The position numbers and the translations under genes were made by a program. Positions 11,504 to 23,682 of a DNA stretch of 64,000 nt are shown here, one piece after another; the first letter of the stretch is position 1, and every line of letters starts with the position of its first letter. Source of the DNA: Rhodotorula mucilaginosa (lineage: Eukaryota; Basidiomycota; Microbotryomycetes; Sporidiobolales; Sporidiobolaceae); the NCBI GenBank assembly GCA_034406715.1, contig CP137875.1, positions 248,001 through 312,000 of the forward strand, given 5' to 3'. The notes under the pieces are model-generated. The model did no database searches. It was given only the letters and a program-made list of their open reading frames with translations, and was not told the DNA's origin.

Positions 11504-12150
11504 GGGGTGCCGCCTTTGAGAGGTTTAAGGTGCTTGATGAGCTTGCTTTTTTCAATCAATGCTTTGTCTTGTAATTGTTCCCATGCGCGGAGACTGCCTT
11601 GGGTTTGTACACATCCGAGTGCGGCAGGTTTCCGATTCACTCGTCCTTCGCGTTCTGCTTCACTTGCTTATACCACCGAGAAGAGGGCACTTTAGACTCG
11701 TAGATTGATAATGTATCCCGCTCAGCTCGAGGCCAGACGATGTCCCTTCAAATTTTGCGACATGTCGTTGCGCTCGAATCAATCTGTCGAGGGAGCTTCT
11801 TCGCCTCGCTTTCCTCAACTACAGCGCAGAAGAGAGAATCCAAGGCTTCGAGTGGCTGCTCATCTCGCCTGAGAAGAGTGCTTGACAGGGATCTAGGCCC
11901 CTCGCACACCCCGCTTGCCCCTCCTCGGCTCAAGCAGTTATCACCTTCCAACAGCTCTTCACATCTCGGTACGCCACCGGTTCGAGAGGCTTCTGACAGA
12001 ACCCGTGACTGCACTGAGGTCTAATTGCGGGCTTTGATTACCCAGACTTGTCCCGCTCTGTCTGGATCGGTTGCTCGCGCGACGGAACAAGCGAGAGTCG
12101 TCGCTCCCCTTCGGTTTGATCAACTTTGCAGCTTTAGCTCGGCGATTCAA
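11504..12150. other. Gap between F-box copy B and copy D; carries duplicated flanks
   Basis: 647 bp. Bases 11504-11627 are nearly identical, inverted, to 54622-54745, and the match ends abruptly at GCGGCAG. From about 11905 onward the sequence again matches the right cluster, upstream of copy D'. No F-box exon for gene D can be found here. Confidence 0.6.
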
Positions 12151-12789
12151 ATGTCCGAATTGCCCTCTGACCGCTCTGTAAATTCCACTCTCAGCATTCT
12201 CTGCGACAAGATACAAGCTGAACTCGTCCTGTCCGTCCAGTCTGAAGCGGATCAAACGCCGATTCTGGTTCACCCGCTGCTCAACATGATCAACTGCGTC
12301 GGCGCTCCCAGTCTTCCCGGTCCGCCCGAGCTCGGCATAGAGTGGCGCTTTGACCTGTTTGAAGAGCTTGACAATGCAAGGAGCTCAGGGTGCGAGGTCT
12401 TCCTCCCCGACTTGGACCTCGCCACGAACCCTTTTCACCTCGCAGCGATCGACGAACCGGCGACCACTCCACCTCGCACCGGACTCATCATTGAGATGGA
12501 AAATCGCTGCCTTGGTACACTTTACGACCCCGTCGCAATCACGGTCCGCCAAGTCGTCAACATGGCGCTCACGTACTGGTCCGACAACCTCGAGTGCGCC
12601 ACAGCGGAAGAGGCCGACGCGCTCAGAGAGGCGCACTCGATCCCGGCCGACTTCCCCTTGCGTCGTTACGATAGCCTGCGGTACGACGAAGCATTCCGAG
12701 GCTGGAACGATGTGGTCGAGCTTGACTACTGGAACGGATGCGCGTACTTGACCGCGAAACCTTGCCGACTCTCGCCGGGTCGTGGTTAA
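12151..12789 (+). CDS. F-box-cluster relative without an F-box, copy D left (212 aa)
   Basis: Single exon beginning MSELPSDRSVNSTLSILC. There is no F-box. The remainder matches the C-terminal domain of the neighbouring F-box genes: HPLLNMINCVGAPSLPG, LAAIDEPATTPPRTGLIIEM, LGTLYDPVAITVRQVV followed by ALTYW, and a C-terminal WNGCAYLTAKP. The start is the first ATG after which homology to the inverted partner holds. A protein with the presumed substrate-binding part alone could be a partner or competitor of the full F-box proteins, but that is inference. The partner at 56814-57466 is broken, so this copy may be the only working one in the window. Confidence 0.65.
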   Translation: MSELPSDRSVNSTLSILCDKIQAELVLSVQSEADQTPILVHPLLNMINCVGAPSLPGPPELGIEWRFDLFEELDNARSSGCEVFLPDLDLATNPFHLAAIDEPATTPPRTGLIIEMENRCLGTLYDPVAITVRQVVNMALTYWSDNLECATAEEADALREAHSIPADFPLRRYDSLRYDEAFRGWNDVVELDYWNGCAYLTAKPCRLSPGRG

Positions 12790-13974
12790 GTAGTCGCGCC
12801 TCCGAGTGAAGTGAACGCGGGTCGCTTCCAACTCCGTTTAGAACGCGTCCGCAAGACAGGACGAGATGGAGCGGCGAAGCGTATAAGATTGCAGAACTTG
12901 AGCAAAATACGAGCAAGAACAAGAAAGGTCGCAAAGTCGCGCGAGGAGGGTGTGGTCGTAGGTTAGCGAAGCACCTACAGTGTATTACGGCGTATCGAGG
13001 CACCTATGATACGAAACAGAAAGAAAGAGAAGTGTCAGCTCGTGTTTTTTTTCCTGAGTGCAAGTTGACTTGGCGCAGCGGCAGCTGGTCGGACTCGGGG
13101 CGAAGGGCTCATCCCCGAAAGATGGTATGATTGTCGATGTTGACTGCACTGCACAAGGCCGACTAAAGCCTGTGCTCAGCAATTTGGGTATATTGACTGC
13201 ATAATCACTGCCGTCCGTATAGCGAGGGTTGACCAGCTGCCGCGGCGAGGAGAAGGAGGGGCAAAACATACATCCAGCGAATCCGGCATCCCTCCTTCTC
13301 GACCGTGCGAGTCGTGGGCGAGCAGTATAGAGGGTAATCAGAGTGTAACAGTGTCGAGTCGCGGCGAAGAGAGGTTGTCGAAATTCGAAAGTCGAGCGGA
13401 AAAGCGAGCCTGCGAGAAAAAATTGGGAGGGTGAGCTCTTGTCGGACCACTTCTATCAGCAGCCTGCATATCGCCGAACCCCTTTGTAGGAAGGGAACGG
13501 AGCTACGGAACTGTCAAACTGGGTCTTATGCATTGCTCTGGCATCGCTCGTCTCTGAGAAGGCCGAACCCTCCTCCCGAGCGAGCTCAGAAGGAGCGACC
13601 GACCTTCCCCCGGGCTGGCGCTGCGCCGCGTGGGAGCGTTCATAGCGACGCAGAGAGCCCGAAGCGTGCTGAATTGCTGGACCCAGTTGACCGGTCATAA
13701 GAGATTGTGCTTACGGTGCAGTGTCGTGTTTGTCGGGAAGCGAGGCTTGCAGCGGGCGCCCTCTGCCAAAAGTCCACGCCGAAAAAATCGCGCGCTGCGC
13801 CTCCCCTGCAGTGACACGTACGAAAAAGGTGCCTGAGGGGAGGTTCGCCCGGTTCGGCAAGGGCGAGCAAGCCGGCGGCCCCACCTCGCGGAAAAGAGCT
13901 TCTTTTCGCCGGCCAACACTTCTCGTTTCCCTCGCTCAAGTCACTCGGATCGCTACACACTTATAGACCACAAG
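12790..13974. other. Intergenic, no gene seen
   Basis: 1,185 bp between copy D and the first SDR gene. Short frames on both strands lack protein-like composition. A CT-rich stretch before 13975 and the SDR start context suggest the promoter lies at about 13850-13974. Confidence 0.5.
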
Positions 13975-15876
13975 ATGTCCAACGCTCAAGCTCGTCTCTC
14001 GGCCGTGTCCGGTCAGCTCTCGGCATCAAAGCCCAAAGGTCTCCTCGGAGGTCAGGTCGCCATCGTCACCGGAGTATGTCCCGCCCTCTTGCGATCTGAC
14101 CGTGCGTACCGTAACTACCGAGAACTGACACTTTGGGTAACGCTCCGCAGGCCGCCCAGGGTATCGGCAAGGCTTGCGCGATCCTCTTCGCAAAGGAGGG
14201 CGCAAAGGTCGTCGTCGCTGACCTCGACGAGGGTACGCCTCGCGATCCGTAATACGCTCGTTTCCGAATTCACTGACCTGACTTGACCCTACAGCCAAGG
14301 CCGACGCCGTCGCCCAGGAGATCAAGCAGGCCGGAGGCCAGGCAATCGCCGTCGGAGGAGACGTGACCGCCGAGGACTTCCCCAAAAAGCTCGTCAGCAA
14401 GACCATCGAGTACGTTTCTGCAGACGGTTTAAGATGACCTGGACAGAGAACTTACCACTCAGGACAACCCGCAGCGCTTTCGGTGACATCAACGTCGTAA
14501 GTCGAAATCGCCTGACCCCTTGCTAACCGTAGAGAGGAATGCGTGCTCACCGGCGGCCAATTACGCTCAGCTCGTCAACATGGCTGGTTTCACCGCCGAC
14601 CGCGTAAGTATCTCCTCCTGCTGCCTGCCTCGGAAAGCCTCTCTCCAAAAAGGATGACGAGAGCTCATCATCGACACCCGCTCGCAGATGCTGCACACGA
14701 CTCCGGACGACATGTTCGAGTTGATGCTCAAGGTGCACAACACGGCTCCGTTCCGATTGATCAAGGAGGTCGCCCCGTACATGCGGTCCAAGGACCCGAA
14801 GGACAAGAACAAGAACCGGAGCATCATCAACATTTCGTCCACTTCCGGGTAAGCTCTACTTTACATCGTTCTGCTCGCCGCTGCGAAATGCGAAGAGTCG
14901 TTATACTCATGCAGGAAAAGACATGCTAATGCGTTCCTGTGCATTCACAGTCTCCACGGCAACGTCGGCCAGGTGAGGCCTTCTTCCGCTTCGCGCCAAA
15001 CGGGTGCTGGCTGTCTACTTTGAGCCGCCCTCGAATGCTGGAATGCATGTGAACGGTGTCTCACTGACGTGATTTCGGCAGGCAAACTACGCGACCGCAA
15101 AGGCTGGTGTCGAGGGTCTCACCAAGACGTGCGTGTCGTTGTCCTTTTACTCGCAGCCTTCCAGGCGACAGACGCTGTCTCAGTCTCTTACCTGCATGTG
15201 CTGACATGCTCCATCGGTCGTGTATTCAGCGTTGCCAAGGAGTGGGGTTAGTCACACCGCTCACCAACCAAGTTCTTTTCCGGTGGTCGCGCAGCGGCAA
15301 TCATCCTGCGCATTTGCAGACAAGTGAACTTGCAGTGCGCAGTGGCTGACACACAGACGTTACAACTCTGCAGGACCTTTCGGCGTCCGCTGCAACACTG
15401 TCGCGTTCGGGTGCGTTCCGCTCTCATCGCCTTCGGTGCTCTTGCGCCTTGACCAACGATGCCCTTTCGTCGGCTGACGCATTGATCCAATCGATGTTTC
15501 CGGACGCACAGCTACATCACCACTCGTCTGACTCAGGCCAAGGAGCTCGGCGAGGCGATCGTCGTCAACGGCAAGAGTGCGTTCCCTCCGTCCCCGTTTC
15601 TCGGGAGCGAGCACCTTTTTTTCCTTAGTCCGAATACGGAAGAGCTGACATTCGCCCTCCTTTCCTTGCTCGCACGCACTCGCAGAGATCCCTCTCGGTA
15701 TCCCCTCCGGTGGCGCCCACGCCCAGCCCGCCTCCGACCGCGTTCCGGACATCCCCCTCGGTCGCGCCGGTACCCCGGAAGAAGCCGCCGCGGCTTGCTT
15801 GTTCCTCGCGAGTGGAGACCTGAGTGGATACGTCAGTGGACACACGCTCGCTGTTACCGGCGGACGGGGTATTTAA
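13975..15876 (+). CDS. Short-chain dehydrogenase/reductase, FabG-like, SDR copy 1 (300 aa)
   Basis: Twelve exons: 13975-14073, 14151-14232, 14295-14409, 14463-14496, 14571-14603, 14688-14848, 14951-14972, 15082-15128, 15230-15246, 15374-15410, 15512-15576 and 15686-15876; total 301 codons. It is an NAD(P)-dependent oxidoreductase with a Rossmann fold: TGAAQGIG cofactor motif at the first exon junction, GGDVTAEDF, then the catalytic set Asn (in LKVHN), Ser172, Tyr185 and Lys189 (NYATAKAG). The structural NNAG motif reads NMAG. Overall it resembles 3-oxoacyl-ACP reductase-type SDRs; the substrate cannot be told. It is a close paralogue of the gene at 31651-33283 but has three more exons, some as short as 17-22 nt. 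Confidence 0.88.
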
Positions 15877-16663
15877 GGGTTGATCTTGAATGGTGGTGTA
15901 CAGGATTCAGAGGGATCAGAAGTTTCATATTGCAAAAGAATCAATACCGACTGCATCCGCCCGTGTTCCTAGCAAGAGATTTTCGACAAGAGATTTTTGT
16001 CGACCAAGCAAGCCAGCGCATTAAAGGAAAGGAAAGAGCAAGGAGGAAGGCACTTGTTATGAGGCGGCAGGAGAACTTCGATCAGCACCAGACTTACGGC
16101 TGAGACTTCCGCGGCGGCGACGAACACCGGTGACAGATGCTCCTCGCTCCACGAGACGTAGTGCTGGTAATCAAGTTCAGGCTTATCAGCTGCTCGCCCG
16201 AGTTCTCCGCTGCACCCCGAACGACGGTTCAGTTGACATTCTTTGCAGGGAGACAACAAGCGTTACTGCACAGCACAGGTCAGAAGCCAAGGGGGAGGAG
16301 GGAAGAAGGGCAAGGAGGTGGGTCAGGTCTGGCGGGCGGGACAGACAGGTCGAGGAAAGCATGCACGGGAAAAGAAAGGTAAAGAGGGCCCGAGAACTGG
16401 AGTTGGATACAACGGCGGCGAGAGATAGGGAGGTCGGGGGGCGGGGGGGGATAAGCCGTGTGGAGACCTTGCGATGAGAGGAGCGGGTAAATGTGCTTCA
16501 CCGAGAGAGTATAGGGGAGATCGTTTACCTCGAAAGAGCGGGTATCGGATCGAATGGTATGCGGGTAGAGACATTTACTCTGAGTGACTGGAATATAGGG
16601 GTCTCGGGAGGAGAATGCGCGGCGGGCGTAAGTGTAGTTGGGAAAAGGCAGAGGAGCAGCCGG
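15877..16663. other. Intergenic between convergent genes, no gene seen
   Basis: 787 bp between the stops of SDR copy 1 (+) and CDC24 (-). It holds both 3' ends. A purine-rich, strand-biased stretch (GGGAGG/AAGG type) runs from about 16280 to 16450. No coding region is supported. Confidence 0.5.
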
Positions 16664-19600
16664 TCAAGCGAGAGCGGCAGAGTCGACGGCGGTGAACAGG
16701 ACCAATTCGAGCGGCGCGCCCGGACCCTTCTCGGCCGCGATCGCCCTCGCCGTCTCGAACGCCATCGCGACATCTTCCTCGCTCGTGATCGAGATCCGGT
16801 CTCCGTCCTCGTCGCAGTACCGCAACCTCAATGCCGGGGCTTCGAGTCGAGCATGCGCGGCGCCACCGCACGCGCGCACTTTCTTCAGCACCCTGTCGAC
16901 GAGTTCGGCGTACGGACACGAGTCGAGCACGACGATGACAAAGGTGTCGTCGCCGAACAAGACTTTGACGCGCACCGCGTTCGTGCCGACGCTGGCGGGA
17001 GGCGCCGAGCTCGCCGGGGAAGGGAAACTCGTCGCCGAACTGGTAGCGCTGGAGAAGCCGCGCCGACCGCCACTGCCGCCAACGCCGCCAACGCCGGCGT
17101 GAGATGCCGAAGAGCGATCCGTGCCGTGACTCGAGTCGCTCTCGCGCTTGTGGTGCGAGTCGTCGGGCGTTTGGGTCGTCGAGTCGCCGATGTACCTCTG
17201 CTGCTGCGACGGCAATTGCTGGTACATGTGTGGAGACGAGTCGGACCGGCTGCGATACATGAGCGGAGCTTGACTCGACGCTCCGCTGGTGGTGCCGTAA
17301 GAGCCTTGACGCGACATGCCACTCGAGCTCACGCCTGCGCTAGTCCCAGCGTACGATGCTCCCGGGGGCAAGCGCGACGAGCCGTTTCCTCCCGCGCCAC
17401 CGTACCTGCTATCGGGATACGGAGCCGGCGATCCTGAAGGCAAGCGAGCGTAGCTCATCGCGGGCGAAGACGACAACGACGAAGTCCCGGCACTGGGACC
17501 CGCTCCGCCGCCGCCACCCCATTCGGCACTCGGCGCCGACCGCAGCTGCCGACTGCTCGCCGAACTGCGAAGCGACTGCGCGTCTCCGCTGCTCGAGTGC
17601 GTCGACATGCCGCGCAACGGCGCCGGCGCCGATGGCGGCGGAGGTTGAGTCCGCCACTGACTCATGACGTGCGAGCTGGCGTCTTCGGTATGGGCGCGAG
17701 GGCGCAGCGCTCCGGGCTGAGCAGCATCGCCGCTGTGGTCGCGAGGGTCACCAGCGGGAAGGGACCTCGTCGAAGGACCTCGCCTCGCGCCCGCGCTGCC
17801 GCCACCGCCACCAGGAGTCGCACGTCCCGACTCGCTCGTGCCCCTCTCCGAGAAATCGTCCTGGCCGTCGTCGTCGAAGCCGTATTGCCCTGGAGCGTGG
17901 TGGCCGGGTGGGTACCCTGGCTGAGCGGGGTTCGGGTAGCCGTACGAGCCGGGAGGGTAATTCGGGGAAGGGTAACCCGAGTGATCGGAATGAGGATATG
18001 GAGACGGCAGTTGAGGACCCGTCTCGGACATCGGCGTCGGCGGGAACTGCGAAGCCGGCGAGGGGACGCCTCCGCGGTCGGAGCGACGACTCGCCGACAA
18101 GTGGTGCCGCCGGCGCATCGGCGCTTCCTCGACGGCGCGCGTGATCGCCTTTTGCCATTGCCGCAGCAGCTCTTCCGTCCGGCACTTGATCGTGAACGCC
18201 TCTTCGCCGATGTCGCCGCGCCACCGCACTTCGAGAAGGTACTGGCCTGTGAGAGTGGATAGGCTCGCGATCAGTCAGCGCGAGATGAGGAAAAGTAGAG
18301 AGTAGGAGGGAAAACGCACCGTTGCGAGACTGCAAGGGCGACGCCGCCGTGACGTTGTTGACAAAGATGCGACCCTTGAGCTGCAGCTTGTTGATCCGCT
18401 GACTCGACGGCCTCTTGAGGATCGAGTTGCTCTTCTTGTCCTTCTTGCCCTGCGCCACGACCTCCTTGCAGCAGAGGATGATCCGCTCAAAGAGGTAGAC
18501 GCTGTACTCGCGCTCGTTGTCGCTCTTGATGACGACAAAGTTCTCGTGCAGGAGAAGTTGACCGAACGACGACAGGTCGTGACCTTTCCAGTCTTCGACG
18601 CGGTGAGCGAGGTCCGTCACGGCTTGGGCGTTGTCCTGCCGCCGCTTCTCTTCGTTGACCTTGTCGGTGACGCGCATGACGGATTCGAGACCGGCCTTGA
18701 GCTCGTCGTAGTACGGGAAGGTATCGGGGGTGTTCTTGAGCAGTTGCTGTGATGGAGGAAAGCCGCGGGTCAGCGTGCGCGGTAGCTTTAGGAAGGAAGC
18801 GCAGCGAACGTACCGAGATGAGGAGCGGGTATTTGCATATCCGCTGCACCGGCTTGATCAGAAGCGGCGCCAGCTCCGACACGGGATCGAGGACATGCGA
18901 GAGTTTCTGCAAACGCGTTCCTAGAGGTGAGCGCGGGGTGAAAAGCAGGAGGCAGAGGGGGGAACAGCTCACGGAGAGGGCAGCGTTTTCAGCAATGGCG
19001 AGTTCTTGCGCGTTGGTCAGATTGGCGCAGTACGGCTCGTAGCAAGCAAAGTTGTCCTCCTGTGAACGTCAAGGCGCGACCGTGAGTACGAGCAACGTCG
19101 GTAACGGCGACGTTATCGAGAAGGTCCGACGACTCCAAGAGGGCGGAAAGAAAGACGCACCATCTGGAGGAATAAGTTGCCAAACCGTTGCTGCTCGGGC
19201 GGGAGGCTCGCGTTGCTCTCGACGCCGATCAGGAACCGGCGTTGAAAGTCGGCGAGCTTGTTCAAGTTGATGAAGAGGCTGTGGATCTGATCCTGCGTCA
19301 AGATGTCGCTCGCTTGCAGCTGGCGTTGATAGTCCTGTGCGACGTAAAGAGCCCGGAAAGGACGAATCAGCGCGACTGCAAGCCAAGGAAGCAAAAGGCA
19401 AGATGATCGCTGATGGGCATCGGCCAGCGCGGAGGACGCACCTGCAGCACTTCGAGGTCCTGCATGTACTTTCGTTCCGAGTCGAGAATTTCGCGTACGA
19501 CGAGCGACCGCTCGTCTGACGGTCCCGGTTGCGGCGCAACCGTGTGGGAATCTTCTGGTGGAGGGAGCAGGACGCCTTGCGATTCGAGCACATCGAGCAA

Positions 19601-20568
19601 CTTTGTGACGGTGTGGACGACCTGAAGTAGGACGACAGTGAAAAAGTCGGTCAGTAGGCGTACGGAAGTACTGCGGAAAACGGGAAAAGGAGGTTCACCT
19701 TGACGATCCCGTTCGTGTCCTGTCCGTACAGTTCGCTGACGGCAAACAGGTCCTGTTCGGGCCACTGCAAGTCTTGCTTGCACGCCATGATGAAGTGCGC
19801 CGCGCCCCTCTGACACGCCTTTAAGTTGCTCAGAGTCGCTTGCGGGTTCACGTCGAGTTGGTGCGCGTGCCCGAGGCGGTTGAAGAGGAAGCAGAGGCTT
19901 GCGCCGAGTCGGAGGACCGACAACACTTGCGAGACGGGGTCGGTCTGCATCGGCAAATCGGGCGTGAAGGCGGCGGGGGCTGCGGGAGCGGGAGCGGGCG
20001 CGGACGAAGTCGACGCGATCGCAGCGAGGGATTGTTCCGCCTCGTCGACGAAGCGGTTCCTGAACTCGGGAACGCGGTACAGGCGTTCGCGGAGGGCCGT
20101 GCAGCGTTGATAGATCGACGAAGACGCGCTCGCCTTGAGGTTGAGGGCCGAGTTGGTCGCGATCGGGGTCGAGTCTCCGCTGCTCGAAGCCGACATGCCG
20201 GGCCCCGCTCCTCCTCCTCCGACAAAAGTGGACGAGTGCGTGCGTTCGAGTGCAGGGCTGGGGTATAGACTTGCTCCTCCCGGAGTTGATGATGGTCCTC
20301 CCTGCGACGAGGAACCGGCGGCCATCATCGTGGTGGTGGAAGGCGACGGCGAGAATCCTCCTCCTGGCGCGCTGCTACTGCTGCCCGTCCTCGACAGCGC
20401 GACACTCGGGTACGGGTACAATCCTCCCCCGTTGGTAGAAGTCGAAGGCGATGACGAGTGGGCGGGGGCGGGGGCGGGGACGGCAGACGCGGACAACTGG
20501 GACCCATTCAGGCTGCCCGAGGGGGTCATGCGCGCGCTCGCCGCATACGGGTGCACCTGACTGGCCAT
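16664..20568 (-). CDS. CDC24: Cdc24-type guanine nucleotide exchange factor for Cdc42 (1137 aa)
   Basis: Seven exons: 20568-19699, 19621-19442, 19334-19161, 19059-18973, 18906-18814, 18746-18320 and 18246-16664; total 1,138 codons. Domain order is that of fungal Cdc24: a Ser/Pro-rich N-terminus; a Cdc24 calponin-like domain (about 140-290, with SVLRLGASLCFLFNRLG); a DH (RhoGEF) domain from about 326 (REILDSERKYMQDLEVLQ through LIKPVQRICKYPLLI); a PH domain (about 510-650, with HENFVVIKSDNEREYSVYLF and a closing LLRQWQKAI helix); a long disordered linker; and a C-terminal PB1 domain (about 1037-1137) with an acidic OPCA motif, YCDEDGDRISITSEEDV. It activates Cdc42 at polarity sites, with the PB1 domain binding Bem1-type scaffolds. 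The linker is much longer than in budding yeast. Confidence 0.95.
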
Positions 20569-23500
20569 GTTTTCCTCGTTCTCGATGAGAGCCCGGTGGT
20601 CCTAGATCGGGTCGGCGTGGTGACCGAGCAGTCGAGTGGTCGTCGAGCAGCAAAGACAATCCGCTTCACAGTCGGCGATGATGAGACAGTCGCCCTCTTC
20701 GACGACCGCGCGGCGCCAGTTGATGCAACCGTACGTCTGGGCGTAACGTCTCGCTACTGCTAAGCGTAGCTCGAGTACGGCGTTCGTCGCTGTGCAGGTT
20801 TGGCCCGTGTTCGGCGGTCGGAATGCTGCCCGTTCCAGTCGGCGCGGGTCGAGCGGGGGAGTCGACAACCGATCGAGTCGTGCAAGTGCGCGCGCGTGTC
20901 TTTGCCCTGCAGCTGCTCGCAGTGCTTCGCCCGCCCTCTCGTGAGACGCCGAACGCGTAGAGTCGGCACGCCGGCGATCTCTGGTGCGCGCGACGAAGGG
21001 CAACAAGTGCGCAAAACTCGGGAAATCGGTCACGCGGAACGAGAAAACAGCGACAAAGGCGCCGGCCGCCGTCTGCTCTAGACTCTCATCTTGGCCGTCA
21101 GTCTGCATTCATGGTGGGCTTTTCTCTGGGGGCGGACGACCCACTCTCCGCCGCCGTCCTGCGCTCCCATCGCCCATCAGAATCCCGCGCTCAGCAACCG
21201 CGCACTCTGGCTAGATTTTCATCGTCCGCTCCGCCTCGCCCTACAGTCGCTTGCACTCGTTCACACGTCCATCTGGACCTTGAGCTTGACTACTTCGCAC
21301 AGCCGCTCGTTGAAAGACGAGGAAATTCGCGCGCTTATTGCCGCGTACAGCTTGAACGTGGGACTCCGTATCACGCTGGCTAGCGTGCGTTCCCTTCGCG
21401 GGTGCGAGTTCTTAGCCAACTGCAGCTGTTCCAGTCATTGAGCTGCTCGAATATGTGTACAGTATATCGAGCACGCTCGCTGGTGCGGCTGGTCGAACGA
21501 GCTCGAGAGTACTGTAGGTCCTGGCGAGGGAACACGGCTGCGAGCGCGCGCGCAGACAACTCGCCCAGCGCTTTCACGTCTACATATGTAATTAATTCTT
21601 GCAATCCGGATGCGTACGGCGATCCAGTCTACGACCGGTACGGTAGCGCGCTCATGGCGCGTGATCGCTTAACCCCCGTACTTTATGCGCGAATCTTCTG
21701 TGCTCAATATCAGCCTGCCAGCGCCTGCAAGTCAAGCTGCACAAGGACTGTAAAGTATCAACCCGCCATGTGTACTGTACGACAACGTCGGCCTCCCAGC
21801 TGCGGTTCCTGCGCGCAGACCCTTCGTTCTCCGCGAATCAATCGAGATTTAATCAAAGCAGAGGCTGGGGAAGAGGAGCGATCGCCACCAGAGATGCCAC
21901 GATCAGAACTCCTCGCTGCAAGCCCGCGTTTCCAGAGATCGTGCGAGGGTTGCGCCATATGGATGCGATGCATCGACCCTTTCGATGGCATGGTCACAGG
22001 AAGCGCTGAGAGCGAAGTCGCAAAAGAAAATCCGACCGAAAGAAAGTCCGAGATTTCCAACGCTCGGCCAACCTCGGTCGACGTGAAGAATACTTCTCCT
22101 AGGCTTCAAGCTAGTATATCGCATATGAGAAGAGAACACTGAAGCCATGTGTCAACAGCTCTTCTCCTGTCTCGAGCCGAGCAAGCTCACTTAGTGCGAG
22201 GGAAGCTTAGCCTTGAACTTGTTACTCTTTCGTTGGATGCCCCGCCGAACGCCTCGGACAGACCGGAGCACTGCATCTACAGGACACACACACGAGATCG
22301 AGGCTACTGTGTCGTCCAGAAGCAACTGGGTGATCGGTCATCCGGCGGAAAGATGTGCATTGCTGCCGGAGAAAAACACGAGGTCGCGGGCTATCGTCGT
22401 ACATGGAGCTTTTGCCTTGAGCAGCGGCCGGTGAGCAGCCCCAGTCTGCTTGCGCCCTACATACGAGTGCTAAAGATTCAGAAAAGTCCGGCGCGCGGCC
22501 GGCCGTAGATGCGCGCTTGCCGGGGCGAACGCGCCACCGCCGCCTCCGGGGCATGACAACGGAGAGCATGTGCTGTCGGTCCTGCCTGGTGCTCGGGATT
22601 GCGAACTGTCCCCTGTGTGAGGAGGCCGAAAGACATCGTGAGTTCACTCGTCTGTACCGTTGTACGCGCGCGATCGCTTTCGCAGTTTCGGCACGAGGGT
22701 CAATATCCCACAAACTAGCTACTGAAGACTGACAAGAGTTTGTTGCACATCGTCAAACGGGAACATGCCAAGGCGACTATTGGCCTTTGTATATGCCTGG
22801 TCAAGATCTGAGCTTGGTCGGACCGCTTCTTTCTTGAGTCAGGATCCGCATCAGCGCTTAGTCCGTCTGTCCGTCGCACTCACACTTACGAACATACTCG
22901 CGGCCCTAGATCGGTCTGTTCTCACGCGCTGCAAGATGAAATTGAGCTGATCCGTGCAGTGGTTGCGGTCCAACGCGCCGACCACTCTGCTTCCACCGCA
23001 GCCTGCTCTACGGCCAGGTGAAAAGGCCCACAGTATGATTCCAGAGTTCTCTGCTCTGCTCATATGTAAGCCGCGTCAAACTGTCGGTGGTCATGGCGCA
23101 GGCACCATCAGTCACGCGGACGCGGTATCGCCACCGAAACGATCACCACGATTCTCCACGCGAGGCCCGCCATGAGGGAACCCAGCCTTGAAGGCCTGCA
23201 AGGCGCCTGCCAAGGGGTCTGTGAAAGGGTCTGTAAGCGACAGGCGCTTCTCGCGGAGGTGCAAGCGGGAGCGAAGTGACCGCGAGGACATGATGTTATA
23301 AGCAGGTCGGACGTGTGGCGACGCAACCAAGCTGCAAGAGTTTGTGGACAGAGCAAGGATATTTCGTCAGAGAGCGAGCCAAGAGAGAAGAAAAGAGAGT
23401 ATAGCGTCGTGCCTGTGAGAAGATGAGATAACAAGGAGGTTGACCGGACAAGCCGCGGGGGTCTAGCCGGCGATACGTCACGGCCGTGGGACGTCGCACC

Positions 23501-23682
23501 CGGCCCGTCTACACTCTGCCGGGCTAGCATCGATGTTGATTCCCTTCGCGTGCGGCCCTGCCAGCAGCAGAAGGAGCGGAGCCAAAAGAAAACAAGAAGG
23601 CATGGCGCGCTTGACGGTGAAAAGCGATTTCCAGCAGCGAGAGAGGTCGAGACCGATACAGCGCTGCTACGAGGGAAGGGAT
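20569..23682. other. 3.1 kb stretch without a recognisable gene
   Basis: Largest gap in the window, between the CDC24 start and the otubain stop. The first part (to about 21100) is likely the CDC24 promoter/5'UTR. The rest is less GC-rich than its surroundings and its open frames, including one of 246 codons at 21402-22142, have neither the codon bias nor the composition of the neighbouring genes. I searched by eye for tRNA B-box-like GTTCGA motifs, LTR-like repeats and terminal inverted repeats and found none I can support. Confidence 0.5.

Larger units (their letters stand above)
9690..12800 (+). repeat. Left arm of inverted F-box segmental duplication
   Basis: Two blocks match the right cluster in opposite orientation. 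Block 1 is about 9690-11627 (genes A and B with flanks), matching 56560-54622. Block 2 is about 11905-12790 (gene D), matching about 57715-56830. The block order differs between arms: A-B-D here, D-A-B there when read along the genes. The two blocks are separated by about 280 bp here. Boundaries were read by eye and are approximate, except the sharp end at 11627. Confidence 0.8.

Noticed and set aside
21402-22142. 246-codon open frame in the 3.1 kb gap
   Set aside because: Composition unlike the local genes, no G/C third-position bias, no motif and no supporting introns.
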